DNA from: Amycolatopsis sp. WQ 127309
GTDB taxonomy: Bacteria > Actinomycetota > Actinomycetes > Mycobacteriales > Pseudonocardiaceae
Direction of reading: 5' to 3'
Assembly (NCBI RefSeq): GCF_023023025.1
Contig: NZ_CP095481.1
Span: 7,391,001 to 7,455,000 of the forward strand
DNA: 64,000 nt
Of this stretch, positions 16,870 to 24,973 are shown piece after piece. Each line of letters opens with the position of its first letter. Positions within the stretch are counted from its first letter, which is position 1. The notes beneath the pieces are model-generated. The model saw only the letters and a program-made list of their open reading frames with translations. It ran no database searches and had not been told where the DNA came from. Made by a program: the position numbers and the translations under genes.

Positions 16870-19800
16870 ATGTCCCCCTTCCCCAGCGCCAGGAGAGCGG
16901 CCGCCGCGGCGACCACCTTCCTCACCGCTGCGGCGCTGCTGGCCGTCGGACCGCCAGTCGCGCACGCCCAGAACACCCGGGTCCCCTTGCCGGACAGCAT
17001 CGCGGCGCCGGCGGGCGCGCACCGGGACGCCGCCGTCGCGGGAGACCGCGGCGTCGGGATCGCCGTGGCGCTGCGCCCGCACGACGAAGCCGGCCTGAAC
17101 CGGTTCGTCGCCGCCGTCAGCGACCCGCGCTCACCCGGCTACCGCCACTACCTCACCAGTGAGCAGTACAACGCGCGCTTCGCCCCGACCGCGTCCGACG
17201 TCGCGCAGGTGACGGACTTCCTGCGTACCCAGGGCTTCCGGGTGACGTCGGTGGCGGGCAACCGCCAGGTCGTCGACGCCACCGGCACCGCCGACGCGGT
17301 GAAAGCCGCCTTCGGCACGTCGCTCGGCGACTACACCGGCGCGGACGGCGCGCACTTCTACGCCAACGACGCCGCGCCCTCGATCCCGGCCGCGCTCGGC
17401 GGGGTCGTGCGCAGTGTGCTCGGCCTGTCCGACCGCCCGGTCGCGCACCGCGCGAGCGGCCCGGCGATCAAGCAGGGGCCGGCCGGGCCCGGCGGTCCCG
17501 CGGGCGGCTACACGCCCGCGCAGTTCCGCACGGCCTACAGCATGACCAAGCTGTCCGGGTCCTACACCGGCGCGGGCCAGAACGTCGGGCTCATCGAGTT
17601 CGACGCGTTCAAGCAGGCCGACATCGACGCCTGGACCAAGAACTTCGGCCAGCCGTCGGTGACGCCGAAGGTCGTGCCGGTCAACGGCGGGGTGTCCCAG
17701 CCCGGCAGTGACCAGCTCGAAGTCACCCTCGACGTCGAAGCGGTGGCGGCGACGGCTCCGGGCGCGGCCCAGACCGTCTACGAAGCCCCCAACAGCGACG
17801 CCGCGTGGGTCGACGAGATGGCCAAGATCGCCAGCGACAACAGCATCACCATCCTGTCCGGATCCTGGCTCAACGGCGAGAAGTGCGAGTCGTCGCCGAT
17901 CAAGGCGTCGCACGACTCCTACACGCAGATGGCCGCCCAAGGCATCACGATGCTGTCGGCGTCCGGCGACTGGGGCGCCACCGGCTGCGGCTACCAGGGT
18001 GACAACAGCACCGTGCAGGCCGACTTCCCGGCGAGCGACCCGCTGTTCACCGGCGTCGGCGGCACGCAGCTGCGTACCAGCGACAGCGCGGGGACGTACC
18101 AGGCGGAGTCGTGCTGGAACCAGGGCGGCAGCGGCAACACCCGCTCCGGCGGCGGCTACTCGCAGATCTACGCGAAGCCGTCGTGGCAGCCGGGCAGCAG
18201 CCAGTTCCGTTCGGTGCCGGACGTCGCGCTCGACGCGGACTACGGGGCCGGCGCGCTGTCGGTGTACATGAACGGCGGCTGGCAGGACGTCGGCGGCACC
18301 AGCCTCTCGTCCCCGCTGTGGGCCGGGTACGTCGCCATGGTCAACCAGAAGGCCAAGGGCCAGGGCAAGAGCACGGTCGGCGCGATGAACCCGGCGATCT
18401 ACGCGGTCGCGGGCTCGGCGCAGTACGCGTCGGCCTTCCACGACGTCACCAGCGGCGGCAACGGCACCTACAACGCGGGCACCGGCTACGACCTGTGCAC
18501 CGGCTGGGGTTCGCCGCAGGGCGACAACCTGGCCGACCCGCTGATCAACGGGACCGCTCCCGCTCCGGCGAACGACTTCTCCGTGGCCGCGTCACCGGCG
18601 TCGGTGAGCGTGGACCCGGGCCAGTCGGTCACGACGTCCATCACCACGAGCGTCACGAAGGGGAGCGCCCAGGACATCGCGCTGTCGGCCGACGGGCTGC
18701 CCGCCGGCGTGACGGCGTCCTTCGCCCCGGCGACGGTCACCGCGGGCAAGTCCTCGACGCTGACCCTCACCGCGGCGGCCTCGGCGGCGCCGGGCACCAC
18801 GTCGGTCACCGTGACCGGCAAGGGCCCCGACGTCACCCACACCGCGGCGGTTTCCTTGACGGTCAACGGTTCCGGCACGGGCGACTTCTCCCTGGCGCTG
18901 TCGCCTTCCTCGGCGACGGTCAAGGCCGGCCAGCCGGCGAAGACGACGGTCAGCGCCACCGCCACCGCGGCCGCGCACCCGGGCGTCGTCGGCGGTGACA
19001 CGACCACTGTGGACCAGTACCCGTTCATGATCTCCATGCGCCGCGAGGGAAGTGTCTTCCCGGGCAAGCAGTCGTGCAGCATGGCGCTGGTCGGCCCGCA
19101 CACCGTCGTCGGCGCGGCGCACTGCCTGCTGGAGAACTCCGGCACCAAGTGGTTCGTCTACGGCGCCACCAACCTCACCGACGCCGGGTTCCGGGCCGAC
19201 ATCAAGGCATCCTGGACCGACCCCGACTACACCGGCTGGCAGACCGGGCACGACGTCGCCGTCATCACCCTCGACAAGGACGTCCCGGTCCCGGCCGGCA
19301 TCCAGTACCCGACCATCGCCACCGACGACTCGGTGAACGCGCCGGGCACGATGGGCCGCGGCATCGGCTGGGGCAAGACCGGGCAGAACACCTACTCGGA
19401 CGTCCTGCGCACGGCCGAGTTCCCGGTCGCGAAGGACTCGGACTGCGCCCAGCACGTCGACACGACGCAGTACCGGTCCGACGGCTCGATGCTCTGCACC
19501 GGCTACGCCGACGGCCACAAGGGCGTCTGCGTGGGCGACAGCGGGAGCCCGTTCCTCGAAGGGAACCGGATCGTCGGGTTCTTCTCGTGGATGTCCAACG
19601 CCTGCAACACCTACGGCGTCTACGCCCGGGTGACGACCTACGCGGCCGAGATCAAGGCGCACCTGGACGGGACGACGGCACCGGGCGGGATCGCGTTGAC
19701 CGCGTCCGGGCTGCCTGCCGGGGCGGCCGCGGCGTTCGACCCGTCCTCGATCGACGCGGGCGGCTCGTCGGCCCTGACGATCACGACGAGCGCGTCCACC

Positions 19801-20148
19801 CCGGCCGGGACCTACCCGATCACCGTCACCGGGAAGAACGCGCAGAAGACGCACACGGCCACCTTCACCCTGACCGTCCAGACCGGCAGCTCCGGGCCGG
19901 TCAAGGTGACCGATCCCGGCTACCAGTTCGTCCACGGCCAGGCGGTGAACCTGCAGCTCAGGGCCACCGGCGGCACGGGCGGCTACACGTGGTCGGCGAC
20001 CGGCCTGCCGCCCGGGCTCGCGCTCGACGCGCGGACCGGGCTGATCACCGGCACCGTGACCAGGACGGGCAACTACACCTCGCCCGTCACCGCGACCGAC
20101 AGCGCCGGCGCGGCCGGCAGGGTCTCGGTCGGCTGGCTCGTCTACTGA
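16870..20148 (+). CDS. Secreted double protease: S53 sedolisin with an S1 protease domain inserted in an Ig-like domain
   Basis: A 1092-aa exported protein. Signal peptide (residues 1-34), then a pro-kumamolisin activation domain (about 40-215) and an S53 catalytic domain (about 235-565) with Glu284 and Asp288 (LEVTLDVEA), the oxyanion Asp367 (SGDWG) and nucleophile Ser478 (GGTSLSSP); a C-terminal Ca2+ site is suggested by DVTSGGNG and GYDLCTGWG. An Ig-like domain follows (about 568-665). A second Ig-like domain starts (DFSLALSPSSATV), is broken by a full chymotrypsin-fold S1 domain (about 706-935: VVGGD, His751, Asp795, Ser891) and resumes (GGIALTASGLPAGA). A third beta domain ends the protein. 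The S1 subsite position equivalent to 189 is Gly, not Asp, so trypsin-like cleavage is unlikely. ATG at 16870 chosen for GGAGG. Confidence 0.92.
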   Translation: MSPFPSARRAAAAATTFLTAAALLAVGPPVAHAQNTRVPLPDSIAAPAGAHRDAAVAGDRGVGIAVALRPHDEAGLNRFVAAVSDPRSPGYRHYLTSEQYNARFAPTASDVAQVTDFLRTQGFRVTSVAGNRQVVDATGTADAVKAAFGTSLGDYTGADGAHFYANDAAPSIPAALGGVVRSVLGLSDRPVAHRASGPAIKQGPAGPGGPAGGYTPAQFRTAYSMTKLSGSYTGAGQNVGLIEFDAFKQADIDAWTKNFGQPSVTPKVVPVNGGVSQPGSDQLEVTLDVEAVAATAPGAAQTVYEAPNSDAAWVDEMAKIASDNSITILSGSWLNGEKCESSPIKASHDSYTQMAAQGITMLSASGDWGATGCGYQGDNSTVQADFPASDPLFTGVGGTQLRTSDSAGTYQAESCWNQGGSGNTRSGGGYSQIYAKPSWQPGSSQFRSVPDVALDADYGAGALSVYMNGGWQDVGGTSLSSPLWAGYVAMVNQKAKGQGKSTVGAMNPAIYAVAGSAQYASAFHDVTSGGNGTYNAGTGYDLCTGWGSPQGDNLADPLINGTAPAPANDFSVAASPASVSVDPGQSVTTSITTSVTKGSAQDIALSADGLPAGVTASFAPATVTAGKSSTLTLTAAASAAPGTTSVTVTGKGPDVTHTAAVSLTVNGSGTGDFSLALSPSSATVKAGQPAKTTVSATATAAAHPGVVGGDTTTVDQYPFMISMRREGSVFPGKQSCSMALVGPHTVVGAAHCLLENSGTKWFVYGATNLTDAGFRADIKASWTDPDYTGWQTGHDVAVITLDKDVPVPAGIQYPTIATDDSVNAPGTMGRGIGWGKTGQNTYSDVLRTAEFPVAKDSDCAQHVDTTQYRSDGSMLCTGYADGHKGVCVGDSGSPFLEGNRIVGFFSWMSNACNTYGVYARVTTYAAEIKAHLDGTTAPGGIALTASGLPAGAAAAFDPSSIDAGGSSALTITTSASTPAGTYPITVTGKNAQKTHTATFTLTVQTGSSGPVKVTDPGYQFVHGQAVNLQLRATGGTGGYTWSATGLPPGLALDARTGLITGTVTRTGNYTSPVTATDSAGAAGRVSVGWLVY

Positions 20149-20154
20149 GGAACC

Positions 20155-20183
20155 GGGGGCCGTCGCCGATCGCGGCGGCCCCC
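20155..20183. terminator. Bidirectional terminator between protease and acetyltransferase
   Basis: GGGGGCCGTCGC (20155-20166) pairs with GCGGCGGCCCCC (20172-20183), a 12-bp stem with one G-U type pair and a 5-base loop. It lies between two convergent stops (20148 and 20185). Confidence 0.72.
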
Positions 20184-20184
20184 G

Positions 20185-20793
20185 TCAGACGGCGCGGGCG
20201 AGGTAGGTGACCGACGGGTGCTCGACGCCGAGGTCGTGGAAGCCGAGCCGGTCGTAGAACACCCGGGCCTTCCGGTTGGCCGTGGGCATCACCAGGTGCA
20301 CACCCGGCACCGCGCGCTCGGCCAGCGCGGCCAGGTACGCGGTCATCAGCGCGCGGCCGTGCCCGCCGCGCTGGTGGTCCGGCAGGATGTCGATGTGCAG
20401 GTGCGCCGGGTAGCCGGCGACCTCCGGGCGCACCATGTCCTCCGGCGCGTGCAGCACGCCGAGCATCTCTTCGGTCGGCGTGGCGGGCGGACCGGACGGC
20501 TCCGGGTAGCGGCCGGTGACACCCGGCAGGTAGTCGCGCCGGTGCCGCCCCGCGAAGGCCGGGGTGTCCGCGGTGCCGACGAGGTACCCCACGGCCGTGC
20601 CGTCCCCGCGGTCCAGGACGAAGGCCAGGTCGGGCTCCAAGTCCAGGTAGGGCGCCAGGAAGATGGTCGGCAGGAGGTCCTGGTCGGGGTAGACCTCCCG
20701 CGCGTCGCCGCCGTCGTGCCCGGTCCGGACGCACACGTCGAACAGCGCGGCCCGGTCGTCCGGGTGGTAGGTCCTGATGTGGGGTCCGGCCAT
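20185..20793 (-). CDS. GNAT-family N-acetyltransferase
   Basis: About 202 aa, single GNAT domain. The acetyl-CoA pyrophosphate loop is seen in HIDILPDHQRGGHGRALM, preceded by the substrate-side segment DQDLLPTIFLAPYLDLEPDL and followed by the usual NRKARVFYDRLGFHDLG. The acceptor is unknown. The start at 20793 gives MAGPHIRTY, matching homologous N-termini; an in-frame ATG at 20805 is possible and neither has a good RBS. It follows the SDR gene by about 11-23 bases on the same strand and is probably the last gene of that operon. Confidence 0.82.
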   Translation of the reverse strand: MAGPHIRTYHPDDRAALFDVCVRTGHDGGDAREVYPDQDLLPTIFLAPYLDLEPDLAFVLDRGDGTAVGYLVGTADTPAFAGRHRRDYLPGVTGRYPEPSGPPATPTEEMLGVLHAPEDMVRPEVAGYPAHLHIDILPDHQRGGHGRALMTAYLAALAERAVPGVHLVMPTANRKARVFYDRLGFHDLGVEHPSVTYLARAV

Positions 20794-20816
20794 GGAACCG
20801 ATCATGGCACGGACGG

Positions 20817-21584
20817 CTACCAGTCGATGTCGGCCGCCCGGAAGGGCACGTCTTCCGGGGCCTGTTTGCGGGCCCGCAGGACGCGCTCGGCGGGGGCGCC
20901 GACCGGCACGCGCAGCGGCGGGTCGGGCTTCTCGATCGTGTCGGCCACCGCGACGGCGACGTCCTCGGCGGTGATCGTCTCGCCGCGCAACGTGCCGAGC
21001 TGCCGGTACAGCGGGGCGTACGGGTCGTTCTCGTCGACGAACACGTTGGCGCGCTCGGCACCACCGGTCGTCACGGCGCCGGGCTGCGCGATGCTCACCT
21101 TGACACCGAAGTGGCCCGCCTCGATGGCGAGCGTCTCGGCCAGCGCTTCCAGGGCCCACTTACTGGCGCCGTACGGGCCGATCAGCGGCAGCACCACCCG
21201 GCCCTGGATGCTCGAGACGAAGACGAGGTACCCGGCGCCCCGGGCCCGCATCGCCGGGAGCACGCCCTGGGCGACCCGCAGCGCGCCGACGGTGTTGAGC
21301 TGGAAGAGCCGGTCGAACTCCGCGAGCGGGACGGTCTCCAGTGGTGCGCGCACGGTGTCGCCGGCGTTGCTGACCAGGACGTCGATCTCGCCGGCGTCCC
21401 GGAGGGCCTGATCGACGCTGTCCTGGTCGGTGACGTCGAGGCGCAGCCGCTGCGCGACCGGCAGCTCGGCCAATGTCTCCGGGCGGCGCGCGGTGGCGAT
21501 CACCCGGTGCCCGCGGCCCGCGAGTTCCAGGGCGATGGCCCGGCCGATGCCTTGGGAGGCACCGGTGATGAGTACGGACGACAT
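20817..21584 (-). CDS. Short-chain dehydrogenase/reductase (classical SDR)
   Basis: A 255-aa classical SDR: cofactor motif TGASQGIG near the N-terminus, NAG (SNAGDTV), Ser in VFVSSIQG and the YxxxK active site in YGASKWAL. It reduces or oxidises an unknown carbonyl/alcohol with NAD(P). The ATG has a strong RBS (GAGGAGAACCACC). It is the middle gene of a minus-strand run with the NmrA-type reductase (12-base gap) and acetyltransferase, divergent from an HxlR regulator with paired operators, so the unit is likely induced by a reactive or toxic compound. Confidence 0.9.
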   Translation of the reverse strand: MSSVLITGASQGIGRAIALELAGRGHRVIATARRPETLAELPVAQRLRLDVTDQDSVDQALRDAGEIDVLVSNAGDTVRAPLETVPLAEFDRLFQLNTVGALRVAQGVLPAMRARGAGYLVFVSSIQGRVVLPLIGPYGASKWALEALAETLAIEAGHFGVKVSIAQPGAVTTGGAERANVFVDENDPYAPLYRQLGTLRGETITAEDVAVAVADTIEKPDPPLRVPVGAPAERVLRARKQAPEDVPFRAADIDW

Positions 21585-21595
21585 GGTGGTTCTCC

Positions 21596-22504
21596 TCAGG
21601 AAGCCGGGACGAAGTTGGGCCCGCTGGTGTCGAAGGCGGCTTTGTTCTCGAGCACGAACCGCTCGACGGACTGCGGTGCGTGGCCGCCGATCTTCTCGAC
21701 GTGGTCGTTCGTGCCCGCGAACACGCCGTCGCGGTAGTCGATCGCGACGTTGCTCAGGTGCTGGACGAGGTGCGCGGGAAAGCCGCGGTGTGTCATGGAT
21801 GCCGCGAACTCGTCGACGTCGATCGGCTCGTAGTGCACCGGAATCCCGAGCGTCGTGCCGATGGCCGCGGCGATCTCGTGGTGGTCCAGCTCGACGGGCC
21901 CGTGCAGCGGGTAGACGGCGCCGTCGTGCGGCTCGGGGTCGGCGAGCACCGCGGCGATCACGCGCCCCTGGTCGGCCGCCGCGATGGGCGCGTGCCGGCC
22001 TTCGCCGAACGGGAGCCGGAGGTGGCCCTCGCCGTCGCGCAGCTCCCACCAGGTCGTGAGCCACTCGGCGAAGAACGTCGGCCGCAGGTGCGTGGTGAGC
22101 AGGCCGGTCCGGTCCAGCAGGCGCTCGGCGAGCCAGTGCTGCCGCGCGGCGTTGCTCTTCGCCTCGCGGCGCGCGGAGATCTGGGACATGTCGACGACGG
22201 ACCGGACGCCGGTTTCCGTTGCCGCTTGGGCGAAAATGACCGTCGCGTCGAGCAGGCCTTCGCGGATGGGGTAGACGAAGTAGGCACCGCTGACGCCGTC
22301 GAGCGCCGCGGTCACGCTGTCGAGGTCCAGCAGATCGCCGTGGACCACTTCGGCGCCGGCCGCGGCGAGCGCACGGGACCGCTCGTCGTCCCGCCGGACC
22401 ATCGCCCGGACGCGGTGACCGCGCCGCAGCAGGAGATCGGCCGTCACGCTCCCGGTCTTGCCGGCGGCGCCGGTGATCAGGAACAGCCTGTCGTCGTGGG
22501 TCAT
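21596..22504 (-). CDS. NmrA/QOR2-type NAD(P)-binding oxidoreductase
   Basis: A 302-aa atypical SDR of the NmrA/quinone-reductase-like family: GAAGKTGSVTADLLLRRGH forms the nucleotide site, then GDLLDLDSVTAALDGVSGAY and the conserved HLRPTFFAEW. Members bind NAD(P)H and reduce quinones or act as redox sensors. The ATG follows AGGACC. First gene of the minus-strand operon and directly beneath two AGTTC-N7-GAACT operators, so it is the primary target of the divergent HxlR regulator. Confidence 0.88.
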   Translation of the reverse strand: MTHDDRLFLITGAAGKTGSVTADLLLRRGHRVRAMVRRDDERSRALAAAGAEVVHGDLLDLDSVTAALDGVSGAYFVYPIREGLLDATVIFAQAATETGVRSVVDMSQISARREAKSNAARQHWLAERLLDRTGLLTTHLRPTFFAEWLTTWWELRDGEGHLRLPFGEGRHAPIAAADQGRVIAAVLADPEPHDGAVYPLHGPVELDHHEIAAAIGTTLGIPVHYEPIDVDEFAASMTHRGFPAHLVQHLSNVAIDYRDGVFAGTNDHVEKIGGHAPQSVERFVLENKAAFDTSGPNFVPAS

Positions 22505-22553
22505 GTCAGGTCCTTTCTTGCGGTTCCGCGGACGAAGCGCCTTCGTCTCCGGT

Positions 22554-22610
22554 AGTTCATTCACTGAACTAGGCTACCGTAGCACGAGAGCAGTTCATTG
22601 AGCGAACTGC
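22554..22610. promoter_or_regulatory. Paired HxlR operators
   Basis: Two copies of AGTTC-N7-GAACT lie in the divergent promoter: 22554-22570 and 22592-22608. The second extends to GCAGTTC/GAACTGC (22590-22610). Centres are 38 bp apart. The symmetry and the position between the reductase operon and the HxlR gene make them the likely regulator binding sites. Confidence 0.75.
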
Positions 22611-22628
22611 CGGTGTACGCTCGGAGAC

Positions 22629-23153
22629 ATGGCTCTTCCCAGCACCTACGCGGACCGCAACTGCTCCCTGGTGCGGGCCCTGGAAGTCGTCGGGGAGCGG
22701 TGGACGCTGCTGATCGTCCGCGACGCGTTCTTCGGGGTCCGGCGCTTCGGCGACTTCGCCACCCGGCTCGGGATCCCGCGTGCCGTCCTGACCAGCCGGC
22801 TGAAGGCGCTCGTGCAGGAAGGCGTGTTCACCCGCGACGAAGCCGCCGGCGGGGTCGTCGACTACCGGCTCACCGGCAAGGGTGTCGAGCTGTGGCCGAT
22901 CGTGCGCGCCCTGATGGGCTGGGGCGACGCGCACTACTCGCCGGCCGGGGCGAAGCGCACCGTCCGCCACGACGCCGACGGCGGCCTGCTCGACCACGAC
23001 GGCCGCTGCGCGAACTGCGGCGTGGTCGTCCCGGTCCCGGACATCCGCGTCGAACCCGGCCCCGGTTACGAGCAGTCGGGCGCGGTCCTCGATCCGCTGT
23101 CCGCCGCGATCAACACGCCGCACCGGCTGCTCGAACCGGTCACGGCGCTCTGA
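22629..23153 (+). CDS. HxlR-family transcriptional regulator
   Basis: A 174-aa winged-helix protein of the HxlR type: CSLVRALEVVGERWTLLIVR is the family signature (Cys, then GxRWTLLI), with FGVRRFGDFATRLGIPRAVL as the recognition region and the wing in GGVVDYRLTGKG. The C-terminal part has a CANCG pair and is longer than the minimal family. The N-terminal Cys12 may be redox- or electrophile-sensing as in related regulators (inference). It should control the divergent NmrA/SDR/GNAT operon through the two palindromes. Its 3' end overlaps the ancestral end of the convergent AraC gene. Confidence 0.92.
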   Translation: MALPSTYADRNCSLVRALEVVGERWTLLIVRDAFFGVRRFGDFATRLGIPRAVLTSRLKALVQEGVFTRDEAAGGVVDYRLTGKGVELWPIVRALMGWGDAHYSPAGAKRTVRHDADGGLLDHDGRCANCGVVVPVPDIRVEPGPGYEQSGAVLDPLSAAINTPHRLLEPVTAL

Positions 23154-24068
23154 CGGCGCGCCGCCAGGCCGAGGGGCTGACGCCGCGAACGCGACGCTGA
23201 AGGCGAAGGCGTCCTGGTACCCGACCTCCCGGGCGACGGCGGCGACCGTGACGTCGCTGTCGCGGATCAGGTCCGCCGCGACGGTCATCCGCCAGCCGGT
23301 GAGGTACGTGAGCGGCGGTTCGCCAACCAGCGCCGTGAAGCGCGCGGCGAACGCGGCGCGGGACAAGCCGGTCTCGGCGGCGAGCGCGGCGACCGTCCAG
23401 CGGCGGGCCGGGTCCTCGTGCAGCAGCCGCAGCGCGTCGCCGACGGCCGGTTCGGCCAGCGCCCGGTACCAGGCGGGCGGCTCAGCGCCCGGCCGGGCGC
23501 ACCACGCCCGCAACGCCAGCACGAGCACCAGGTCCAGCAACCGGGCCAGGACGGCGTCCTGGCCCGGTTCGTCGCGGCCGGCCTCGGTGGCGAGCAGCGC
23601 CAGCGCGCCGCCGGTCCGCGGTCCGGCGGGCACGATCGCCAGTGGTGGCAGCATGTCCAGCAGTCGCCCGCCCGCGTCGCCGCGGAGTTCGTAGCCGCCG
23701 CGGAGCATGGTCGTGGCTCCAGGCAGGCCGTCGCCGTACGTGCGGGGCGCCCGGGTCCGCTGGTCCGCGGCCTCGCCGCCGTCGAGGAAGTGCTTCTTTC
23801 CTTGCCGGATCACGAATCGGGCCGGTGTCGCCGGGTCGTCGGCGATCGTGTGCGGGCCGGGTCCCTTGATGAGCGCAATGTCGCCGGCGGCCGGCCGCAC
23901 GGGAGCGGCGTCGCCGAGCCGGATCGACGCGGGGCCGCCGAGGGTGGTCAGGATGGTGAGCGGCGGCGGGTCGGCGTAGGTCACCGCCCACGGCGGCCGC
24001 TGGATCAGCTGCCGCACGAGCGCGTGGTTCGCGCGGGCCCGGTCCAGCAGATCACTCAGGACGTCCAC
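23140..24068 (-). pseudogene. AraC-family regulator with C-terminal frameshift
   Basis: The gene encodes a cupin-like AraC_binding_2-type N-terminus (YADPPPLTILTTLGGPASI, then GDIALIKGPGPHTI) and a C-terminal AraC HTH (WTVAALAAETGLSRAAFAAR, then VGYQDAFAFSVAF). After AFSVAF the frame changes: the family ending RVRGVSPSAWRRAV is present in another frame and would stop at 23140, overlapping the HxlR gene. In the present frame translation instead runs on antisense through the HxlR gene. The break fits a 10-base loss between two GCGTTC copies. It may keep partial function, since only the last HTH helix and tail are affected. The start at 24068 (GTG, MDVLSDLLDRARA) lacks a clear RBS; 24077 is an alternative. 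Confidence 0.7.
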
Positions 24069-24150
24069 GCGACTCACGGTAGACGATCGCAAAGGTATCC
24101 ACGACGTTCTCCCATGGATCGTCCACGTTCCGGAGAGTTGGCTTCCGGGC

Positions 24151-24969
24151 ATGACGAACACCCTGATCCTCGGCGGCACCGGCAAGACCGGCAGCCGCGT
24201 CGCCCGCCACCTGAAGGACGGCGGTCACCCGGCGAAAGTGGCGTCGCGCACCGGCGGCTTCGACCTGGGTGACGCGACGACCTGGGCGCCCGCGCTCGAC
24301 GGCGTCACCGCCGCCTACGTCGTCGAACCCGACCTGCGGGCGAGCGGCGACCGCATCCCGCGGTTCGTGGCCCAAGCGGTCTCCGCGGGCGTGCGACGGC
24401 TGGTGCTGCTGTCGGCCGGCGGCGTCGGGGAGGCCGGCGACGGCCATCCGCTGAAGGCCGCCGAACAGGCCGTGCGCGAGTCCGGTGCCGGGTGGACGAT
24501 CCTGCGGCCGGACTGGTTCGCGCAGAACTTCGGCGAGGGCCCGTGGCTGCCGGAGATCCTCGCCGGCACCCTGTCCCTGCCCACCGGCGACGGCCGCACG
24601 CCGTTCATCGACGCCGGTGACATCGCCGAAGTCGCCGCGTCGGCCTTGACCGGCAGCCGGCACGACGGCCGGACCTACCAGCTGACCGGCCCCCGGGCGC
24701 TCAGCTTCGGCGAGGCGGTCGACGTGATCGGCCAGGCCACCGGACGCGTGCTCCGCCACGTCGACGTCGCTCCCGAAGTCCACATCGGACAGTTGATCGC
24801 GAACGGCGTCCCACCCGGTGTCGCCCAGCTGCTCACCGGCATCCTGGTGGCCATCCGCGACGGCACGGCGCCCGCGCCGACCGGTGACGTCGAACGCGCC
24901 CTCGGCCGGCCGGCGCGGTCGTTCGAGGACTACGTCGCCGAAACGGCCGCCGCGGGGGTGTGGACCTGA
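24151..24969 (+). CDS. NmrA-like NAD(P)-binding protein
   Basis: A 272-aa atypical SDR: TLILGGTGKTGSRVARHLK is the nucleotide-binding motif, then ALDGVTAAYVVEPDL, and ILRPDWFAQNFGEGPWLPEI is the family's second signature. It is a probable NAD(P)H-dependent reductase or sensor of small carbonyl/quinone compounds. It lies divergent from the broken AraC regulator with an 82-base gap containing repeated TCCACG sequences, so it was likely that regulator's target; its control may now be altered. Confidence 0.88.
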   Translation: MTNTLILGGTGKTGSRVARHLKDGGHPAKVASRTGGFDLGDATTWAPALDGVTAAYVVEPDLRASGDRIPRFVAQAVSAGVRRLVLLSAGGVGEAGDGHPLKAAEQAVRESGAGWTILRPDWFAQNFGEGPWLPEILAGTLSLPTGDGRTPFIDAGDIAEVAASALTGSRHDGRTYQLTGPRALSFGEAVDVIGQATGRVLRHVDVAPEVHIGQLIANGVPPGVAQLLTGILVAIRDGTAPAPTGDVERALGRPARSFEDYVAETAAAGVWT

Positions 24970-24973
24970 CGGC

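Noticed and set aside
22569..23139. Read-through of the frameshifted AraC frame across the HxlR gene
   Set aside because: It is antisense to a clear HxlR protein and arises only from the frame change.
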